64,000 nt of DNA from Streptococcus mitis (GTDB lineage Bacteria; Bacillota; Bacilli; Lactobacillales; Streptococcaceae): NCBI RefSeq assembly GCF_009496155.1, contig NZ_WIJP01000010.1, forward strand, positions 1 through 64,000. The letters run 5' to 3'. Of the stretch, positions 39,238 to 48,598 are shown piece by piece. The notes under the pieces were generated by a model, which searched no databases, was not told where the DNA came from, and saw nothing but the letters and a program-made list of their open reading frames with translations. The translations under genes and the position numbers were made by a program. Position 1 is the first letter of the stretch. Each line of letters opens with the position of its first letter.

Positions 39238-40275
39238 CTAGGGATTATTTTTCAAGTAATCAATTGCATCTTGTAGGGTTTTAACGGGCACGATTTTCAT
39301 ATCTGTCTTGATTGTTTTGGCTGCTTCTAGGGCTGTCTGGTAGTTGTTTTTAGCATCAGGATGCGCTTTTTGTTCTTCTTCGCTAACAGGATTATCAGGG
39401 GCAAAGAAAATCGCGGCACCTTCTCTAGCCGAAGCTACAACTTTCTTATCAATACCTCCAATGTCCCCCACATTACCATCACGGTCAATGGTCCCTGTAC
39501 CGGCAACGATACGACCATTACGAAGACCTGGGTCAGCTATTTGGGTATAGATGGCCAGACTAAACATGAGACCTGCACTTGGACCGCCGATACCAGCTGT
39601 TGAAAAGCGAATTGGGACATCACTGGTCACTTCTGTACGGTCAATCAAACCGATTCCAATCCCATTTTTGCCATTTTCCAAGGTGATAATCTTACCTTCT
39701 GCAGACTTGGTTTGCCCATCCTCTTCATAGGTGACTTTGACAGAATCTCCTAATTTTTGAGAATTGACGTAATCAATCAAGTCTTTGGAACTGTCGAAGG
39801 TCTGATCATTGACTGCTGTGACCGTATCAGAGATGTTGAGAATCCCTTTAAAGGTCGAATTATCCGTCACAGTCAAGACATAAACTCCAAGGTATTTAAG
39901 TTCAATATCCTTACCAGCTGTTTTTAGCCCTTGATACTTGGCCATATTTTGCGATGTTTGCATGTAGAATTGATTAATTCGCATAAATTCAACATCGGAA
40001 GAACCACCTGTAGTCTCCTGAGCGCTACGAATATCTGTAAAAGGCGTCAACCAAGCATAAATCATATGGGCTAAAGTAGCGTGCTGGACACCAACCGTAA
40101 CGAATTGATAGGCACCAGCTTCCTTATCTTCTGTGTCATTTACTTTAAGGACTTGACGAATATCTTCCGAACCACCTGGAACCTCTATATAGTAGGGCAA
40201 GGGCACTACAAACGCCAAGAAAGTCACAATCAAGGCAGCTATAACATATAAGGGCCATCTAATCTTTTTTTTCAT
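39238..40275 (-). CDS. sepM: PDZ/Lon-type membrane protease SepM
   Basis: A 345-aa protein with an N-terminal anchor ([20 protein letters not shown]), a PDZ domain (about 120-205) and a Lon-type (S16) protease domain. The catalytic Ser is in [10 protein letters not shown] (Ser233) and the catalytic Lys in [11 protein letters not shown] (Lys277 or 278). In S. mutans SepM trims the competence pheromone CSP outside the cell; the homologue may process secreted peptides here. It overlaps coaD by 17 bases. Confidence 0.92.
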   Translation of the reverse strand: MKKKIRWPLYVIAALIVTFLAFVVPLPYYIEVPGGSEDIRQVLKVNDTEDKEAGAYQFVTVGVQHATLAHMIYAWLTPFTDIRSAQETTGGSSDVEFMRINQFYMQTSQNMAKYQGLKTAGKDIELKYLGVYVLTVTDNSTFKGILNISDTVTAVNDQTFDSSKDLIDYVNSQKLGDSVKVTYEEDGQTKSAEGKIITLENGKNGIGIGLIDRTEVTSDVPIRFSTAGIGGPSAGLMFSLAIYTQIADPGLRNGRIVAGTGTIDRDGNVGDIGGIDKKVVASAREGAAIFFAPDNPVSEEEQKAHPDAKNNYQTALEAAKTIKTDMKIVPVKTLQDAIDYLKNNP

Positions 40276-40747
40276 TTCTTATTTCCTCCAAAATACTCTC
40301 AGGAACATAGCAGGCAATATCCTGACCAAACTTCAAAAGTTCTCTAACACCTGATGAACTGATATAAAGATGTTCAGGTCGGCTATGTAAATAAATAGTC
40401 TCTATATCAGGAGACAGCTGATGGTTGTAGTAATCAAAACTGGCTTCATATTGCAAATCCGACGCATTTCTCAAACCCCGCACTAGGCAAGTAGCCCCCA
40501 GTCTTTTTGCGACATCAACCACCAATTCATCATGAGAAGACACAACTTCAACATTTGCCAAATGTTTCAAAGCCGTTTCTAGCCCTCGTTTACGATTTTC
40601 AAGAGGGAGAAATCCTTGTTTGTGGGGATTAAAAAAAATACCGACATAGAGCTTATCAAAAAGTTTGCTCGCCCGTTCAATGATATCCAGATGCCCATTT
40701 GTCATCGGATCAAATGAGCCTGTGAATAAACCAATCTTATCTGACAT
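40259..40747 (-). CDS. coaD: Phosphopantetheine adenylyltransferase CoaD
   Basis: A 162-aa enzyme of the penultimate step of coenzyme A synthesis. Nucleotidyltransferase motifs [14 protein letters not shown] (with TNGH) and [10 protein letters not shown] are intact. It overlaps rsmD by 11 bases upstream and sepM downstream, so rsmD-coaD-sepM form one transcript. Confidence 0.95.
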   Translation of the reverse strand: MSDKIGLFTGSFDPMTNGHLDIIERASKLFDKLYVGIFFNPHKQGFLPLENRKRGLETALKHLANVEVVSSHDELVVDVAKRLGATCLVRGLRNASDLQYEASFDYYNHQLSPDIETIYLHSRPEHLYISSSGVRELLKFGQDIACYVPESILEEIRNEKKD

Positions 40748-41276
40748 AGACTGTCACCTTACTAATTCCATAAATCTTTTCCTTCCAGATACCCAGACAG
40801 GCAATTTCTTCTGGAAGTTCAACGGCCTTATCCGTTTCACACACGACCATGATATCTTCAGAAAAAAGCTCTCTCTCAGCCATTTTTTCAATATCTGCTA
40901 CGATTTGTTCCTTGGCATAAGGAGGGTCTAAGAAAATGAGATCAAATTCCCCAGATACCTGTTCCAATGCCCTTTCTGCATCCATCTTGAGGAGTTGAAA
41001 TTTTCCAACTTCCTTGGTCATCTGGATATTTTCAGCCACGATGGTCTGAGCTTTACGGTCTCGCTCCACCAAAACAGCGCTGGACATGCCACGTGAGACT
41101 GCCTCGATAGATAAACCACCACTACCTGCATACAGATCCAAGACTCGTCCCCCTTCAAAGTAGGGGCCAATCATATTAAAAATGGCTCCCCTAACCTTAT
41201 CCGAAGTAGGCCTTGTCGTCTTGCCTTCTAATGTCTTGAGGGGACGTCCCCCATAGATTCCTGATACGATTTTCAT
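40737..41276 (-). CDS. rsmD: 16S rRNA (guanine(966)-N(2))-methyltransferase RsmD
   Basis: A 179-aa SAM-dependent methyltransferase. The SAM-binding [19 protein letters not shown] and the catalytic LDPPYA motif are present, and the N-terminus reads [14 protein letters not shown]. First gene of rsmD-coaD-sepM. Confidence 0.95.
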   Translation of the reverse strand: MKIVSGIYGGRPLKTLEGKTTRPTSDKVRGAIFNMIGPYFEGGRVLDLYAGSGGLSIEAVSRGMSSAVLVERDRKAQTIVAENIQMTKEVGKFQLLKMDAERALEQVSGEFDLIFLDPPYAKEQIVADIEKMAERELFSEDIMVVCETDKAVELPEEIACLGIWKEKIYGISKVTVYVR

Positions 41277-41310
41277 ACCGTTTATTATACCAAATTATAG
41301 GCAAAAAGAG

Positions 41311-41336
41311 AAAGAAAACCGAACCTTGCGGTTCGA
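41311..41336 (-). terminator. Terminator of asnA
   Basis: On the minus strand CGAACC, a GCAA tetraloop and GGTTCG followed by GTTTTC, a few bases after the asnA stop. Confidence 0.75.
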
Positions 41337-41340
41337 TTCT

Positions 41341-42333
41341 CTACAAAATATTTTCGTAAGTATCGCGAACTTCTTGAGGCCAAACACTTGTTTGCACCTC
41401 TCCGATATGTTTCTTGCGAAGTAGGAACATAGCCATCCGAGATTGTCCAATTCCTCCACCGATTGTCAATGGGAATAGACCGTTCAACAAAGCCTTGTGC
41501 CATTCCAATTCCAAGCGGTCTTCATCACCTGTGATGGCAACCTGACGGCGAAGGGTTTCTTCATCCACACGGATTCCCATAGAAGACAACTCAAAGGCTC
41601 CACCTAAAGACTCATTCCAGACAAGAATATCTCCATTCAGACCCTTGTAGCCATTTTCAGATTCGCTTGTCCAGTCATCGTAGTCTGGTGCACGTCCATC
41701 GTGCGGTTTACCATCTGGCAACTCGCCACCGATACCAATCAAGAAAACAGCGCCAAATTCTTTACAGATAGCATTTTCACGCTCTTTTGGTGTCAAGTCT
41801 GGGTAGCGTTCTACCAACTCTTCTGTGTGGATAAAAGTGATTTGTTTTGGCAAGACAGACTCGATGTCATAGCGGGCTTCAACAGCTAGCTCAGTAAGGC
41901 GAATAGCCTTATAAATCTTCTCAACTGTTTCTTTTAGGTAGGCAATGTTACGTTGTCCATTGGGAATAACCTTCTCCCAATCCCACTGGTCGACATAAAC
42001 AGAGTGGGTCGCATCCAGCGAATCTTCATCTGGACGAAGGGCCTTCATGTGGACGAAGAGACCTTCACCCTCACCGAAACCAAAACGAGCCAAGGTATGG
42101 CGTTTCCATTTAGCAAGTGAATGTACCACTTCATAAGTAGCATCAGGGATTTGGAGAACCTTGACCGATACGGCATTCTCCACACCTGATAAGTTGTCCT
42201 GCATCCCGTCACCGACCCTACTCAAGATAGGACCTTGAACTTCGACAACTTCTAGCTTGTCTTTCAAATACTGGGTAAAAGTGTTTTTGACAAAGGAAAT
42301 TTCTTCTTGTTGGTGGATAAAACTTTTCTTCAT
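41341..42333 (-). CDS. asnA: Aspartate--ammonia ligase (asparagine synthetase A)
   Basis: A 330-aa ammonia-dependent asparagine synthetase, related to class II aminoacyl-tRNA synthetases. Characteristic stretches are [45 protein letters not shown] and [14 protein letters not shown]. Monocistronic, with a -10 TATAAT at 42369-42364 and no strong -35. Confidence 0.95.
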   Translation of the reverse strand: MKKSFIHQQEEISFVKNTFTQYLKDKLEVVEVQGPILSRVGDGMQDNLSGVENAVSVKVLQIPDATYEVVHSLAKWKRHTLARFGFGEGEGLFVHMKALRPDEDSLDATHSVYVDQWDWEKVIPNGQRNIAYLKETVEKIYKAIRLTELAVEARYDIESVLPKQITFIHTEELVERYPDLTPKERENAICKEFGAVFLIGIGGELPDGKPHDGRAPDYDDWTSESENGYKGLNGDILVWNESLGGAFELSSMGIRVDEETLRRQVAITGDEDRLELEWHKALLNGLFPLTIGGGIGQSRMAMFLLRKKHIGEVQTSVWPQEVRDTYENIL

Positions 42334-42401
42334 AAGCTACTCCTCAAAAATTTAATTAAAAGCATTATACACCTATTTCCAAGAAAAGAAAAGAGAAATT
42401 T

Positions 42402-42433
42402 TAAAAAAAATCAGTGTCATTCAAAACACTGAT
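42402..42433 (-). terminator. Terminator of the BI-1 family gene
   Basis: ATCAGTGT and ACACTGAT stem with an 8-base loop followed by eight T on the minus strand. Confidence 0.85.
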
Positions 42434-42444
42434 TTCATAGACCT

Positions 42445-43128
42445 TTAGTCATTACGACCGAAGATACGTAGAATACTTAGGAAGAGATTGATAAAATCAA
42501 GATAGATACTGAGAGCCATTGACACAACCCAGCCTGTCGCTACACGACCTTGTGATTGTTCATAGGCACGGCGAATTTTTTGGTTATCCCAAGCAATCAA
42601 CCCTGAGAAAACTAAAACCATGGCCACGCTAATCATATAATCAAAGAAACCACTAGCCAAGAAAATATTGACTATCATAGCAATCAGCAAACCGATAAGA
42701 GCTGCCATCATAGCACGACCAATCCCACTCAAATCTTTCTTAGTGAACATACCGACTGCCGCCATGACAAAGAAGAGAAGAGCGCTCGATACAAAGGCAG
42801 ATAAAACTGTACCTGGAGTATAGAAGGCCACCACAAAACTGAGGGTAAAGCCGTTTAATACTGAGTAAAGTAAAAATACTGGAAGAGCTGCTGGGCTATT
42901 CTTTGAAGCCATACTACTAGCAACGAAAACCAAGGCTAACTCCGCAAAAGTAGCAATGGTCAACCAGAGACGCCCTTGCATCAAAAAGTAAACCAACTGA
43001 GATTGAAAGACCGTCAACATAAGGCCTGATACTAAAGCGGATAATCCGATCCCCAGACCAACAAAGGCATAAACCTTAGCGTAAAATTGATTGAGACCTG
43101 CGTGGTCATGAATAATAGTGTGATTCAT
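42445..43128 (-). CDS. Bax inhibitor-1/YccA family membrane protein
   Basis: A 227-aa protein with seven membrane segments of the BI-1/TMBIM family. It has the conserved C-terminal acidic pair region (SGLIAWDNQKIRRAYEQSQG) and YLDFINLFLSILRIFG near the end. Bacterial members are linked to calcium leak and to quality control at the membrane protease FtsH. The role here is unknown. Confidence 0.9.
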   Translation of the reverse strand: MNHTIIHDHAGLNQFYAKVYAFVGLGIGLSALVSGLMLTVFQSQLVYFLMQGRLWLTIATFAELALVFVASSMASKNSPAALPVFLLYSVLNGFTLSFVVAFYTPGTVLSAFVSSALLFFVMAAVGMFTKKDLSGIGRAMMAALIGLLIAMIVNIFLASGFFDYMISVAMVLVFSGLIAWDNQKIRRAYEQSQGRVATGWVVSMALSIYLDFINLFLSILRIFGRND

Positions 43129-43182
43129 CTTTTCTCCTTTTCTATGAACATCTTTCCTTGATTATAACAAAAAAAGTTAAAA

Positions 43183-43923
43183 TTAGCTTAAATGGAAAAT
43201 CAAAATACCAGCTGCAACTGCAACATTCAAACTCTCAGCCTGCCCCTTCATACTAATATGGACCAACTGGTCTGCACTTTCAGCCATAAGGGGACTAATT
43301 CCTTGACCCTCATTTCCCATGACTAGTACAAAATTTTCTATAGGAGGCAGTTCTCTGTAATCAACAGAATCTTTAGATAAGGTTGTTGCCAGCACTGAGA
43401 TACCTGCCTCTTTGATTTCCTTAAGAAGCGCTTGACTCGACATCCTATAAATGGGCAGGTGGAAATGACTGCCTTGCATGGAACGGAGGGTCTTGAGACT
43501 GTAGATATCTGCCGATTTATCTGAAACAATCACTCCAGTAAAACCTGCTGCATCCGCAGTCCGAATGATAGTTCCGACATTACCAGGATCTTGCACATCT
43601 TCCAAAAATAAAAACTTGCCCTGACTAAAGTCAACTTGCCCTACTTCTTCTTTTTGAACGACGGCAACAATTCCCTGTGGAGTCTGAGAATCTGCCAAAT
43701 CTAGCAAAATATCCTCTGACACCCAGACAGTTTGCGGAAAAGCAGCTAACTGATCTCGGTAATTTTCTAGGGCAAAGATTTTCTCAATCGTCACTCCAGC
43801 TTGAACAGCTTCTTCAAACAAGTGCCAGCCTTCAATCAAATAGGCAGACTTGCGGTATTTTTTTTGGTGTAATTTCTTGGCATTTTTTACCACAGAATTG
43901 GCTTTTGAGGTTATAATAGTCAT
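43183..43923 (-). CDS. TrmH/SpoU-family RNA 2'-O-methyltransferase (YsgA-like)
   Basis: A 246-aa SPOUT methyltransferase. It has an N-terminal substrate-binding domain (TSKANSVVKNAKKLHQKKYR) and the knotted SAM domain, with FLEDVQDPGNVGTIIRTADA, VLVMGNEGQGIS and MKGQAESLNVAVAAGI as motifs 1-3. Start at the ATG at 43923; the longer frame begins at 43941 in the divergent promoter. The target is probably 23S rRNA. Divergent from acyP. Confidence 0.9.
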   Translation of the reverse strand: MTIITSKANSVVKNAKKLHQKKYRKSAYLIEGWHLFEEAVQAGVTIEKIFALENYRDQLAAFPQTVWVSEDILLDLADSQTPQGIVAVVQKEEVGQVDFSQGKFLFLEDVQDPGNVGTIIRTADAAGFTGVIVSDKSADIYSLKTLRSMQGSHFHLPIYRMSSQALLKEIKEAGISVLATTLSKDSVDYRELPPIENFVLVMGNEGQGISPLMAESADQLVHISMKGQAESLNVAVAAGILIFHLS

Positions 43924-43956
43924 AGAAATATTATAACACAATCAAAGGGGTTTGGT

Positions 43957-44235
43957 ATGCAAAAGGTTAGAATGATTGCCCAAGGCAGGGTGCAGGGAGT
44001 CGGCTTTCGTTGGGGTGTTTATAGCTTGGCCCTTGAAATTGGTGGCATCACAGGTCGGGTATGGAATAACGACGATGGCACAGTGGAAATCTTAGCCCAA
44101 GCAGACTCATCTGCTATCATGGCGAAATTTATCCAAGAAATCCGCAAAGGACCCACACCTTTTTCAAAAGTCAGCTATTTAGATGTCAAACTAAGCAACT
44201 TTCCTCCCTACCCTGACTTTAAAATCGCAAATTAG
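43957..44235 (+). CDS. acyP: Acylphosphatase
   Basis: A 92-aa enzyme hydrolysing acyl phosphates. The catalytic Arg and Asn are in QGRVQGVGFRWGVYSLA and GRVWNNDDGTVEI. GGGG-type ribosome site before the ATG. Its promoter region is shared with the divergent methyltransferase gene. Confidence 0.93.
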   Translation: MQKVRMIAQGRVQGVGFRWGVYSLALEIGGITGRVWNNDDGTVEILAQADSSAIMAKFIQEIRKGPTPFSKVSYLDVKLSNFPPYPDFKIAN

Positions 44236-44248
44236 GTCTCTAGAACTA

Positions 44249-44277
44249 TTGTATATTTTGTAAAAAAACAGTAGAAT
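44249..44277 (+). promoter_or_regulatory. Promoter of yidC
   Basis: TTGTAT (44249-44254), 17-base spacer, TAGAAT (44272-44277). It lies just after acyP, so yidC need not depend on acyP. Confidence 0.6.
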
Positions 44278-44313
44278 AGAAAGGTATTATTTTTAAAAGA
44301 AGGAATAAAAACA

Positions 44314-45240
44314 GTGAAATCTATTAAACGTTTTGCACTCTCAGCTATGGGAGTGGCTATGTTGCTTGTCTTGACTGGCTGTGTTAGCGTCGATAAAGCC
44401 ACAGGACAGCCAACAGGAGTCATTTGGAATACTTTCGGAGCGCCTATGGCTGAAGCTATCAAGTACTTCGCTAATGATCAAGGTCTAGGCTTCGGGGTCG
44501 CTATCATCATCGTAACCATTATCGTGCGCTTGATCATCTTACCACTTGGTATCTACCAATCATGGAAGGCAACGCTTCACTCTGAAAAGATGAACGCCCT
44601 CAAGCACGTCCTTGAGCCACACCAAACACGTCTCAAGGAAGCAACGACTCAAGAAGAAAAACTCGAAGCCCAACAAGCTCTCTTTGCCGCTCAAAAAGAG
44701 CACGGCATCAGCATGTTTGGTGGTGTAGGATGTTTCCCTATCCTCCTTCAAATGCCTTTCTTCTCTGCAATTTACTTTGCTGCCCAACATACTGAAGGGG
44801 TTGCTCAAGCAAGCTACCTAGGCATTCCTCTAGGTTCTCCAAGTATGATTTTGGTTGCCTGCGCAGGTGTCCTTTACTATCTTCAATCGCTCCTTTCACT
44901 TCACGGAGTAGAAGATGAAACGCAAAGAGAACAAATCAAGAAAATGGCTTACGTGAGCCCAATCACGATTGTTGTCTTCTCCCTCATTTCACCAGCCAGT
45001 GTCACACTTTACTGGGTTGTCGGTGGTTTCATGATGATTCTCCAACAGTTTATCGTCAACTATATCGTTCGTCCAAAACTTCGCAAAAAAGTCCGTGAAG
45101 AACTGGCAAAGAACCCACCAAAAGCAAGTTCTTTCTCTACACCAAGTGGACGAAAAGACGTTACTCCTGAACAACCAACTGCTATCACAAGCAAGAAAAA
45201 ACACAAAAATCGCAACGCTGGAAAACAACGTTCGAGATAA
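44314..45240 (+). CDS. yidC: Membrane protein insertase YidC (YidC2-type lipoprotein)
   Basis: A 308-aa Oxa1/YidC insertase. It starts at a GTG (44314) with AAGAAGGA upstream. The lipoprotein signal VAMLLVLTGCVSVDK has lipobox LTGC; five membrane segments follow, with the conserved hydrophilic-groove Arg in TIIVRLIILPLGIYQSWKA (key part IIVRLIILP). The tail is strongly basic (SKKKHKNRNAGKQRSR), the feature of YidC2 that allows ribosome binding and SRP-free insertion in S. mutans. Confidence 0.93.
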   Translation: MKSIKRFALSAMGVAMLLVLTGCVSVDKATGQPTGVIWNTFGAPMAEAIKYFANDQGLGFGVAIIIVTIIVRLIILPLGIYQSWKATLHSEKMNALKHVLEPHQTRLKEATTQEEKLEAQQALFAAQKEHGISMFGGVGCFPILLQMPFFSAIYFAAQHTEGVAQASYLGIPLGSPSMILVACAGVLYYLQSLLSLHGVEDETQREQIKKMAYVSPITIVVFSLISPASVTLYWVVGGFMMILQQFIVNYIVRPKLRKKVREELAKNPPKASSFSTPSGRKDVTPEQPTAITSKKKHKNRNAGKQRSR

Positions 45241-45244
45241 GAAG

Positions 45245-45277
45245 AAAAAGGCTTAGCTGGTTTGCTAAGTCTTTTTG
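45245..45277 (+). terminator. Terminator of yidC
   Basis: GGCTTAGC, a short loop and GCTAAGTC followed by TTTTT, directly after the yidC stop. Confidence 0.75.
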
Positions 45278-45283
45278 CAAGTC

Positions 45284-45396
45284 ATACTCTTCGAAAATCT
45301 CTTCAAACCACGTCAGCTCTATCTGCAACCTCAAAACAGTGTTTTGAGCAACCTGCGGCTAGCTTCCTAGTTTGCACTTTGATTTTCATTGAGTAT
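45284..45396 (+). repeat. BOX element (truncated boxA, boxB, boxC)
   Basis: ATACTCTTCGAAAATCTC (boxA), CAAAACAGTGTTTTGAG (boxB) and GATTTTCATTGAGTAT (boxC). The same shortened boxA as in the element at 21769. Confidence 0.85.
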
Positions 45397-45398
45397 CA

Positions 45399-45430
45399 AA
45401 AGCCCGATGTTTCCATCAGGCTTCTTTTTT
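45399..45430. terminator. Bidirectional terminator between yidC and pflA
   Basis: AAAGCCCGATG and CATCAGGCTT stem with a TTTC loop, T-run on the plus strand and A-run on the other side. It touches the end of pflA. Confidence 0.75.
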
Positions 45431-46223
45431 ATCCATGTACACGTTTCATATAGTCTTGGTAACTTTCGGTATCCATGAGTTTTTTAGCGTTCTTGACGCG
45501 GTCTGCTGTTGGTGGTTTAACCCCTTCGAGAGAATATGGAATTCCCAATTCACGCCATTTAAACTCACCCATGGTGTGATATGGTAGAATTTCAAACTTA
45601 TCAACATTTTTGAGGGTCTTGACGAACTTACCAAGTTCAATCAAGTCATCATCTCTGTCTGTCAAACCTGGAACTAACACGTGGCGAATCCAGACAGGTT
45701 TTCCGATATCTGATAGATACTGGGCACAGGCCAAGATATTTTTATTGGTTTGGCTAGTAACAATCTTGTGCTGTTCTTCGTTGATTTCCTTGATATCCAA
45801 GAGGACCAAGTCAGTGACAGCCATGAGTTTGTCAAACTTTTCAAGGTAACGTGGTTTATTACGGAAAGGAAGGGCACAAGTATCCAAGGTACAGTGGATT
45901 CCGTGTTCTTTAGCCTTGGTAAAGAGGGCAATCAAGAAATCAATCTGCAAGAGGGCTTCTCCTCCACTGACTGTAATCCCACCCTTATTTCCCCAGAAAC
46001 CACGGTAGCGCAAGGCCTCTGCCAAGACATCATCTACCGTCCGTTCACGTGATTTATTGGACTCCATCGCCCAAGTATCTGGGTTGTGGCAATACTGGCA
46101 ACGCATGTGACAGCCCTGCAAAAAGACAATAAAGCGAATACCAGGTCCGTCTACCGAACCAAAGCTCTCCGTTGAATGCACCATTCCTGTCACTTGTCCA
46201 TAATCAATTGTTTCTTCAGACAT
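45429..46223 (-). CDS. pflA: Pyruvate formate-lyase-activating enzyme
   Basis: A 264-aa radical SAM enzyme that installs the glycyl radical on pyruvate formate-lyase for mixed-acid fermentation without oxygen. The iron-sulfur site CxxxCxxC is in QGCHMRCQYCHNPDTW, preceded by GSVDGPGIRFIVF and followed by TVSGGEALLQ. Monocistronic, with a promoter and a very good cre site upstream. Confidence 0.95.
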   Translation of the reverse strand: MSEETIDYGQVTGMVHSTESFGSVDGPGIRFIVFLQGCHMRCQYCHNPDTWAMESNKSRERTVDDVLAEALRYRGFWGNKGGITVSGGEALLQIDFLIALFTKAKEHGIHCTLDTCALPFRNKPRYLEKFDKLMAVTDLVLLDIKEINEEQHKIVTSQTNKNILACAQYLSDIGKPVWIRHVLVPGLTDRDDDLIELGKFVKTLKNVDKFEILPYHTMGEFKWRELGIPYSLEGVKPPTADRVKNAKKLMDTESYQDYMKRVHG

Positions 46224-46237
46224 ATCGTTACCTTCCT

Positions 46238-46251
46238 TGAAAACGTTTTAT
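46238..46251. promoter_or_regulatory. CcpA cre site at the pflA promoter
   Basis: TGAAAACGTTTTAT matches 13 of 14 positions of TGWAARCGYTWNCW. It lies just downstream of the pflA -10, so bound CcpA would block transcription. Confidence 0.75.
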
Positions 46252-46257
46252 AGTTTT

Positions 46258-46285
46258 ATTATATCATGACTTGAAGGAAAAACAA
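46258..46285 (-). promoter_or_regulatory. Promoter of pflA
   Basis: TTGTTT (46285-46280), 16-base spacer, extended -10 TGATATAAT ending at 46258, minus strand. Confidence 0.7.
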
Positions 46286-46348
46286 GATTTTTGCCTATTT
46301 TTTAGAAAGCAATCTGTTTTTCAATTTCATTTTCAATTAATTATCATT

Positions 46349-47599
46349 TTATTCTTCAAAATCAAAACCATACAAGGTTGCAAAATAGTCCTCAGGGCGC
46401 TCTGCACGGCGGATTTGACGGGCTTTGCCTTCTTCAGTATAAAGGATTTCCGCAGAACGAAGTTTGGCGTTGTACTGGTAGCCCATTGAAAAACCGTGGG
46501 CACCTGTATCATGAATTACCAGCAAATCACCAATTTCTGTATGAGGCAGTTCACGATTCACTGCAAATTTATCATTGTTTTCACAGAGTGAACCGACCAC
46601 ATCTACCACTTCAGCTGGCCCATCTGGATGTGTCAGATTGGTGATATGGTGGTAGGCTCCGTACATGGCTGGACGCATAAGGTTGACTGCTGATGCATCC
46701 ACACCTAGATAGGTACGGTAGGTTTTCTTCTTATGAGTAACTCTTGTGACCAAAGCACCATGAGGGGCTAGCATAAAGCGACCCAATTCGGTGAAAATCT
46801 TAACCTGACCAAGACCTGCTGGCGTAAGAACCTCTTCATACACCTTACGAACTCCCTCGCCAATCAAGGCAATATCATTTGGCTCCTGGTCTGGACGATA
46901 ATTGACACCAATACCGCCAGAAAGATTGATAAAGTCTAGCGAAATACCCAACTTTTCCTTGATTTCAACAGCCAATTCAAAAAGCTGACGAGCCAACTCT
47001 GGATAATAGAGATGGGTCACGGTATTGGACGCTAGGAAGGAGTGAATCCCAAAGGTCTTGGCTCCTTTTTCCTTCAAGATAGCAAAAGCTTCAAAGAGCT
47101 GGTCCTTGGTCATGCCAAACTTGGCTTCTCCAGGATTGTCCATGATGTCTGTCCCCAGTTCAAAAACGCCTCCAGGATTATAACGACATGAGATGATTTC
47201 TGGAATGCCTGCTGCTCGCTCCAGATGTTCAATATCTTCAAAAGCATCCAAGTTAATGGTCGCACCCAATTCACGCGCATAGGCATATTCCTTATCTGGC
47301 GTATTGTTTGAAGAGAACATGATCTCATAACCTGGAAAATCCAGTTTATGACTCATCAAAAGCTCTACATAACTAGAGCAGTCCACGCCACAGCCTTCCT
47401 CTTGGAGAATTTTCAAAATAGCTGGGGTTGGAGTAGCCTTAACTGCAAAATATTCCTTAAAGCCCTTGTTCCACGAAAAGGCTTGGTTGACGGCTCTTGC
47501 CTTCTCACGAATTCCCTTCTCATCATACAAGTGAAAGGGAGTGGGGAACTCGGCAACAATCTCTTCTAAGTCTTCTTTATTGATAAATGGTGTTTTCAT
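46349..47599 (-). CDS. lysA: Diaminopimelate decarboxylase LysA
   Basis: A 416-aa pyridoxal-phosphate enzyme of the last step of lysine synthesis. Alanine-racemase-type barrel with the PLP lysine in YFAVKATPTPAIL, the glycine loop LSGGIGVNYRP, ELGRFMLAPHG, and the active-site Cys in GSLCENNDKFA. Length is normal. It follows purR by 66 bases, separated by a hairpin. Confidence 0.93.
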   Translation of the reverse strand: MKTPFINKEDLEEIVAEFPTPFHLYDEKGIREKARAVNQAFSWNKGFKEYFAVKATPTPAILKILQEEGCGVDCSSYVELLMSHKLDFPGYEIMFSSNNTPDKEYAYARELGATINLDAFEDIEHLERAAGIPEIISCRYNPGGVFELGTDIMDNPGEAKFGMTKDQLFEAFAILKEKGAKTFGIHSFLASNTVTHLYYPELARQLFELAVEIKEKLGISLDFINLSGGIGVNYRPDQEPNDIALIGEGVRKVYEEVLTPAGLGQVKIFTELGRFMLAPHGALVTRVTHKKKTYRTYLGVDASAVNLMRPAMYGAYHHITNLTHPDGPAEVVDVVGSLCENNDKFAVNRELPHTEIGDLLVIHDTGAHGFSMGYQYNAKLRSAEILYTEEGKARQIRRAERPEDYFATLYGFDFEE

Positions 47600-47624
47600 A
47601 AGCTTCCTTCTATTCTATTTGCAA

Positions 47625-47655
47625 AGAAAGGCTGGGACAATCGTTCCAACCTTTA
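47625..47655 (-). terminator. Hairpin between purR and lysA
   Basis: On the minus strand AAGGTTGGAAC and GTCCCAGCCTT form a stem with one mismatch, followed by TCTTTG. Placed to end purR. Confidence 0.55.
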
Positions 47656-47665
47656 GTTCTATTTC

Positions 47666-48493
47666 TTATTTATCTTCGTCAAAGATATTTCCAACCTCAA
47701 CATCGATGGCTTGATTCTTGACATCAATATTGGTTACCTTCAAGAGTGACTTGTAGTCAAACTGCTTTTCACGTTCTTCTTGGGCATTGTCCGCAAAGAC
47801 CGCTACACCTGCCAATTCTGAATCAAACTCACGCAAGAGACTGATCATCCCGTTGACAGTTCCTCCGCCTTTCAAGAAGTCATCCACAATCAAGACACGG
47901 CTTCCTGCCTTGAGACTACGTTTTGAAAGGAACATTTTCTCAATGCGGTCACCACTTGAACCTGAAACATAGTTGACGCTAACCGTTGAACCTTCGGTAA
48001 TTTTCAAGTCACGGCGTACAATGACAAAGGGAACATTGAGGACATTGGCAACTGCATTTGCAAGTGGAACACCCTTGGTCGCTACAGTCATAACCGCGTC
48101 AATTTTTTGGTCCATAAAGCTCTTGGCAATAATACGACCAATGTTTTTCAAGATAGCTGGTGTGCTAAGCAAATCAGACAGGTAGATGTAGCCACCTGGC
48201 AAGATACGGTCACTTTCTGACAACTTGGCACGCAAGTCTTCAACCATTTCCTTAGCATCCTGACTCGAAATAGACGGTGTAAAGATAACACCTCCACCAG
48301 CCCCAGTTACTGTCTGGATATGACCGATTTCAATTTCCTCAAAGGCGCGTTTGATAATGACGATATCTTCTGAGATGGATGATTTAGCAGATTCATACTT
48401 TTCAGCAAAAGTATTGAGACTAGTTAGTTTATAAGGATTATTAATCAAATAGTTGGAAATGACAACCATCCGATCACTTCTTCTTAATTTCAT
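47666..48493 (-). CDS. purR: Purine operon regulator PurR
   Basis: A 275-aa regulator of purine synthesis genes. Winged helix at the N-terminus (MKLRRSDRMVVISNYLINNP, residues 1-70) and a phosphoribosyltransferase-like domain that senses PRPP through VLIVDDFLKGGGTVNGM. In lactococci and streptococci it activates pur genes. I start it at the ATG at 48493, the usual family start; an ATG six codons earlier is possible. Confidence 0.93.
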   Translation of the reverse strand: MKLRRSDRMVVISNYLINNPYKLTSLNTFAEKYESAKSSISEDIVIIKRAFEEIEIGHIQTVTGAGGGVIFTPSISSQDAKEMVEDLRAKLSESDRILPGGYIYLSDLLSTPAILKNIGRIIAKSFMDQKIDAVMTVATKGVPLANAVANVLNVPFVIVRRDLKITEGSTVSVNYVSGSSGDRIEKMFLSKRSLKAGSRVLIVDDFLKGGGTVNGMISLLREFDSELAGVAVFADNAQEEREKQFDYKSLLKVTNIDVKNQAIDVEVGNIFDEDK

Positions 48494-48598
48494 TTCTATT
48501 TCCCACTTCATTTAATTTTGATATTTTATCTATTATACCATATTCACACAAAAAAACGAACATTCTTATCCTAAAAAATGCTCATTTTTCTTAAATTA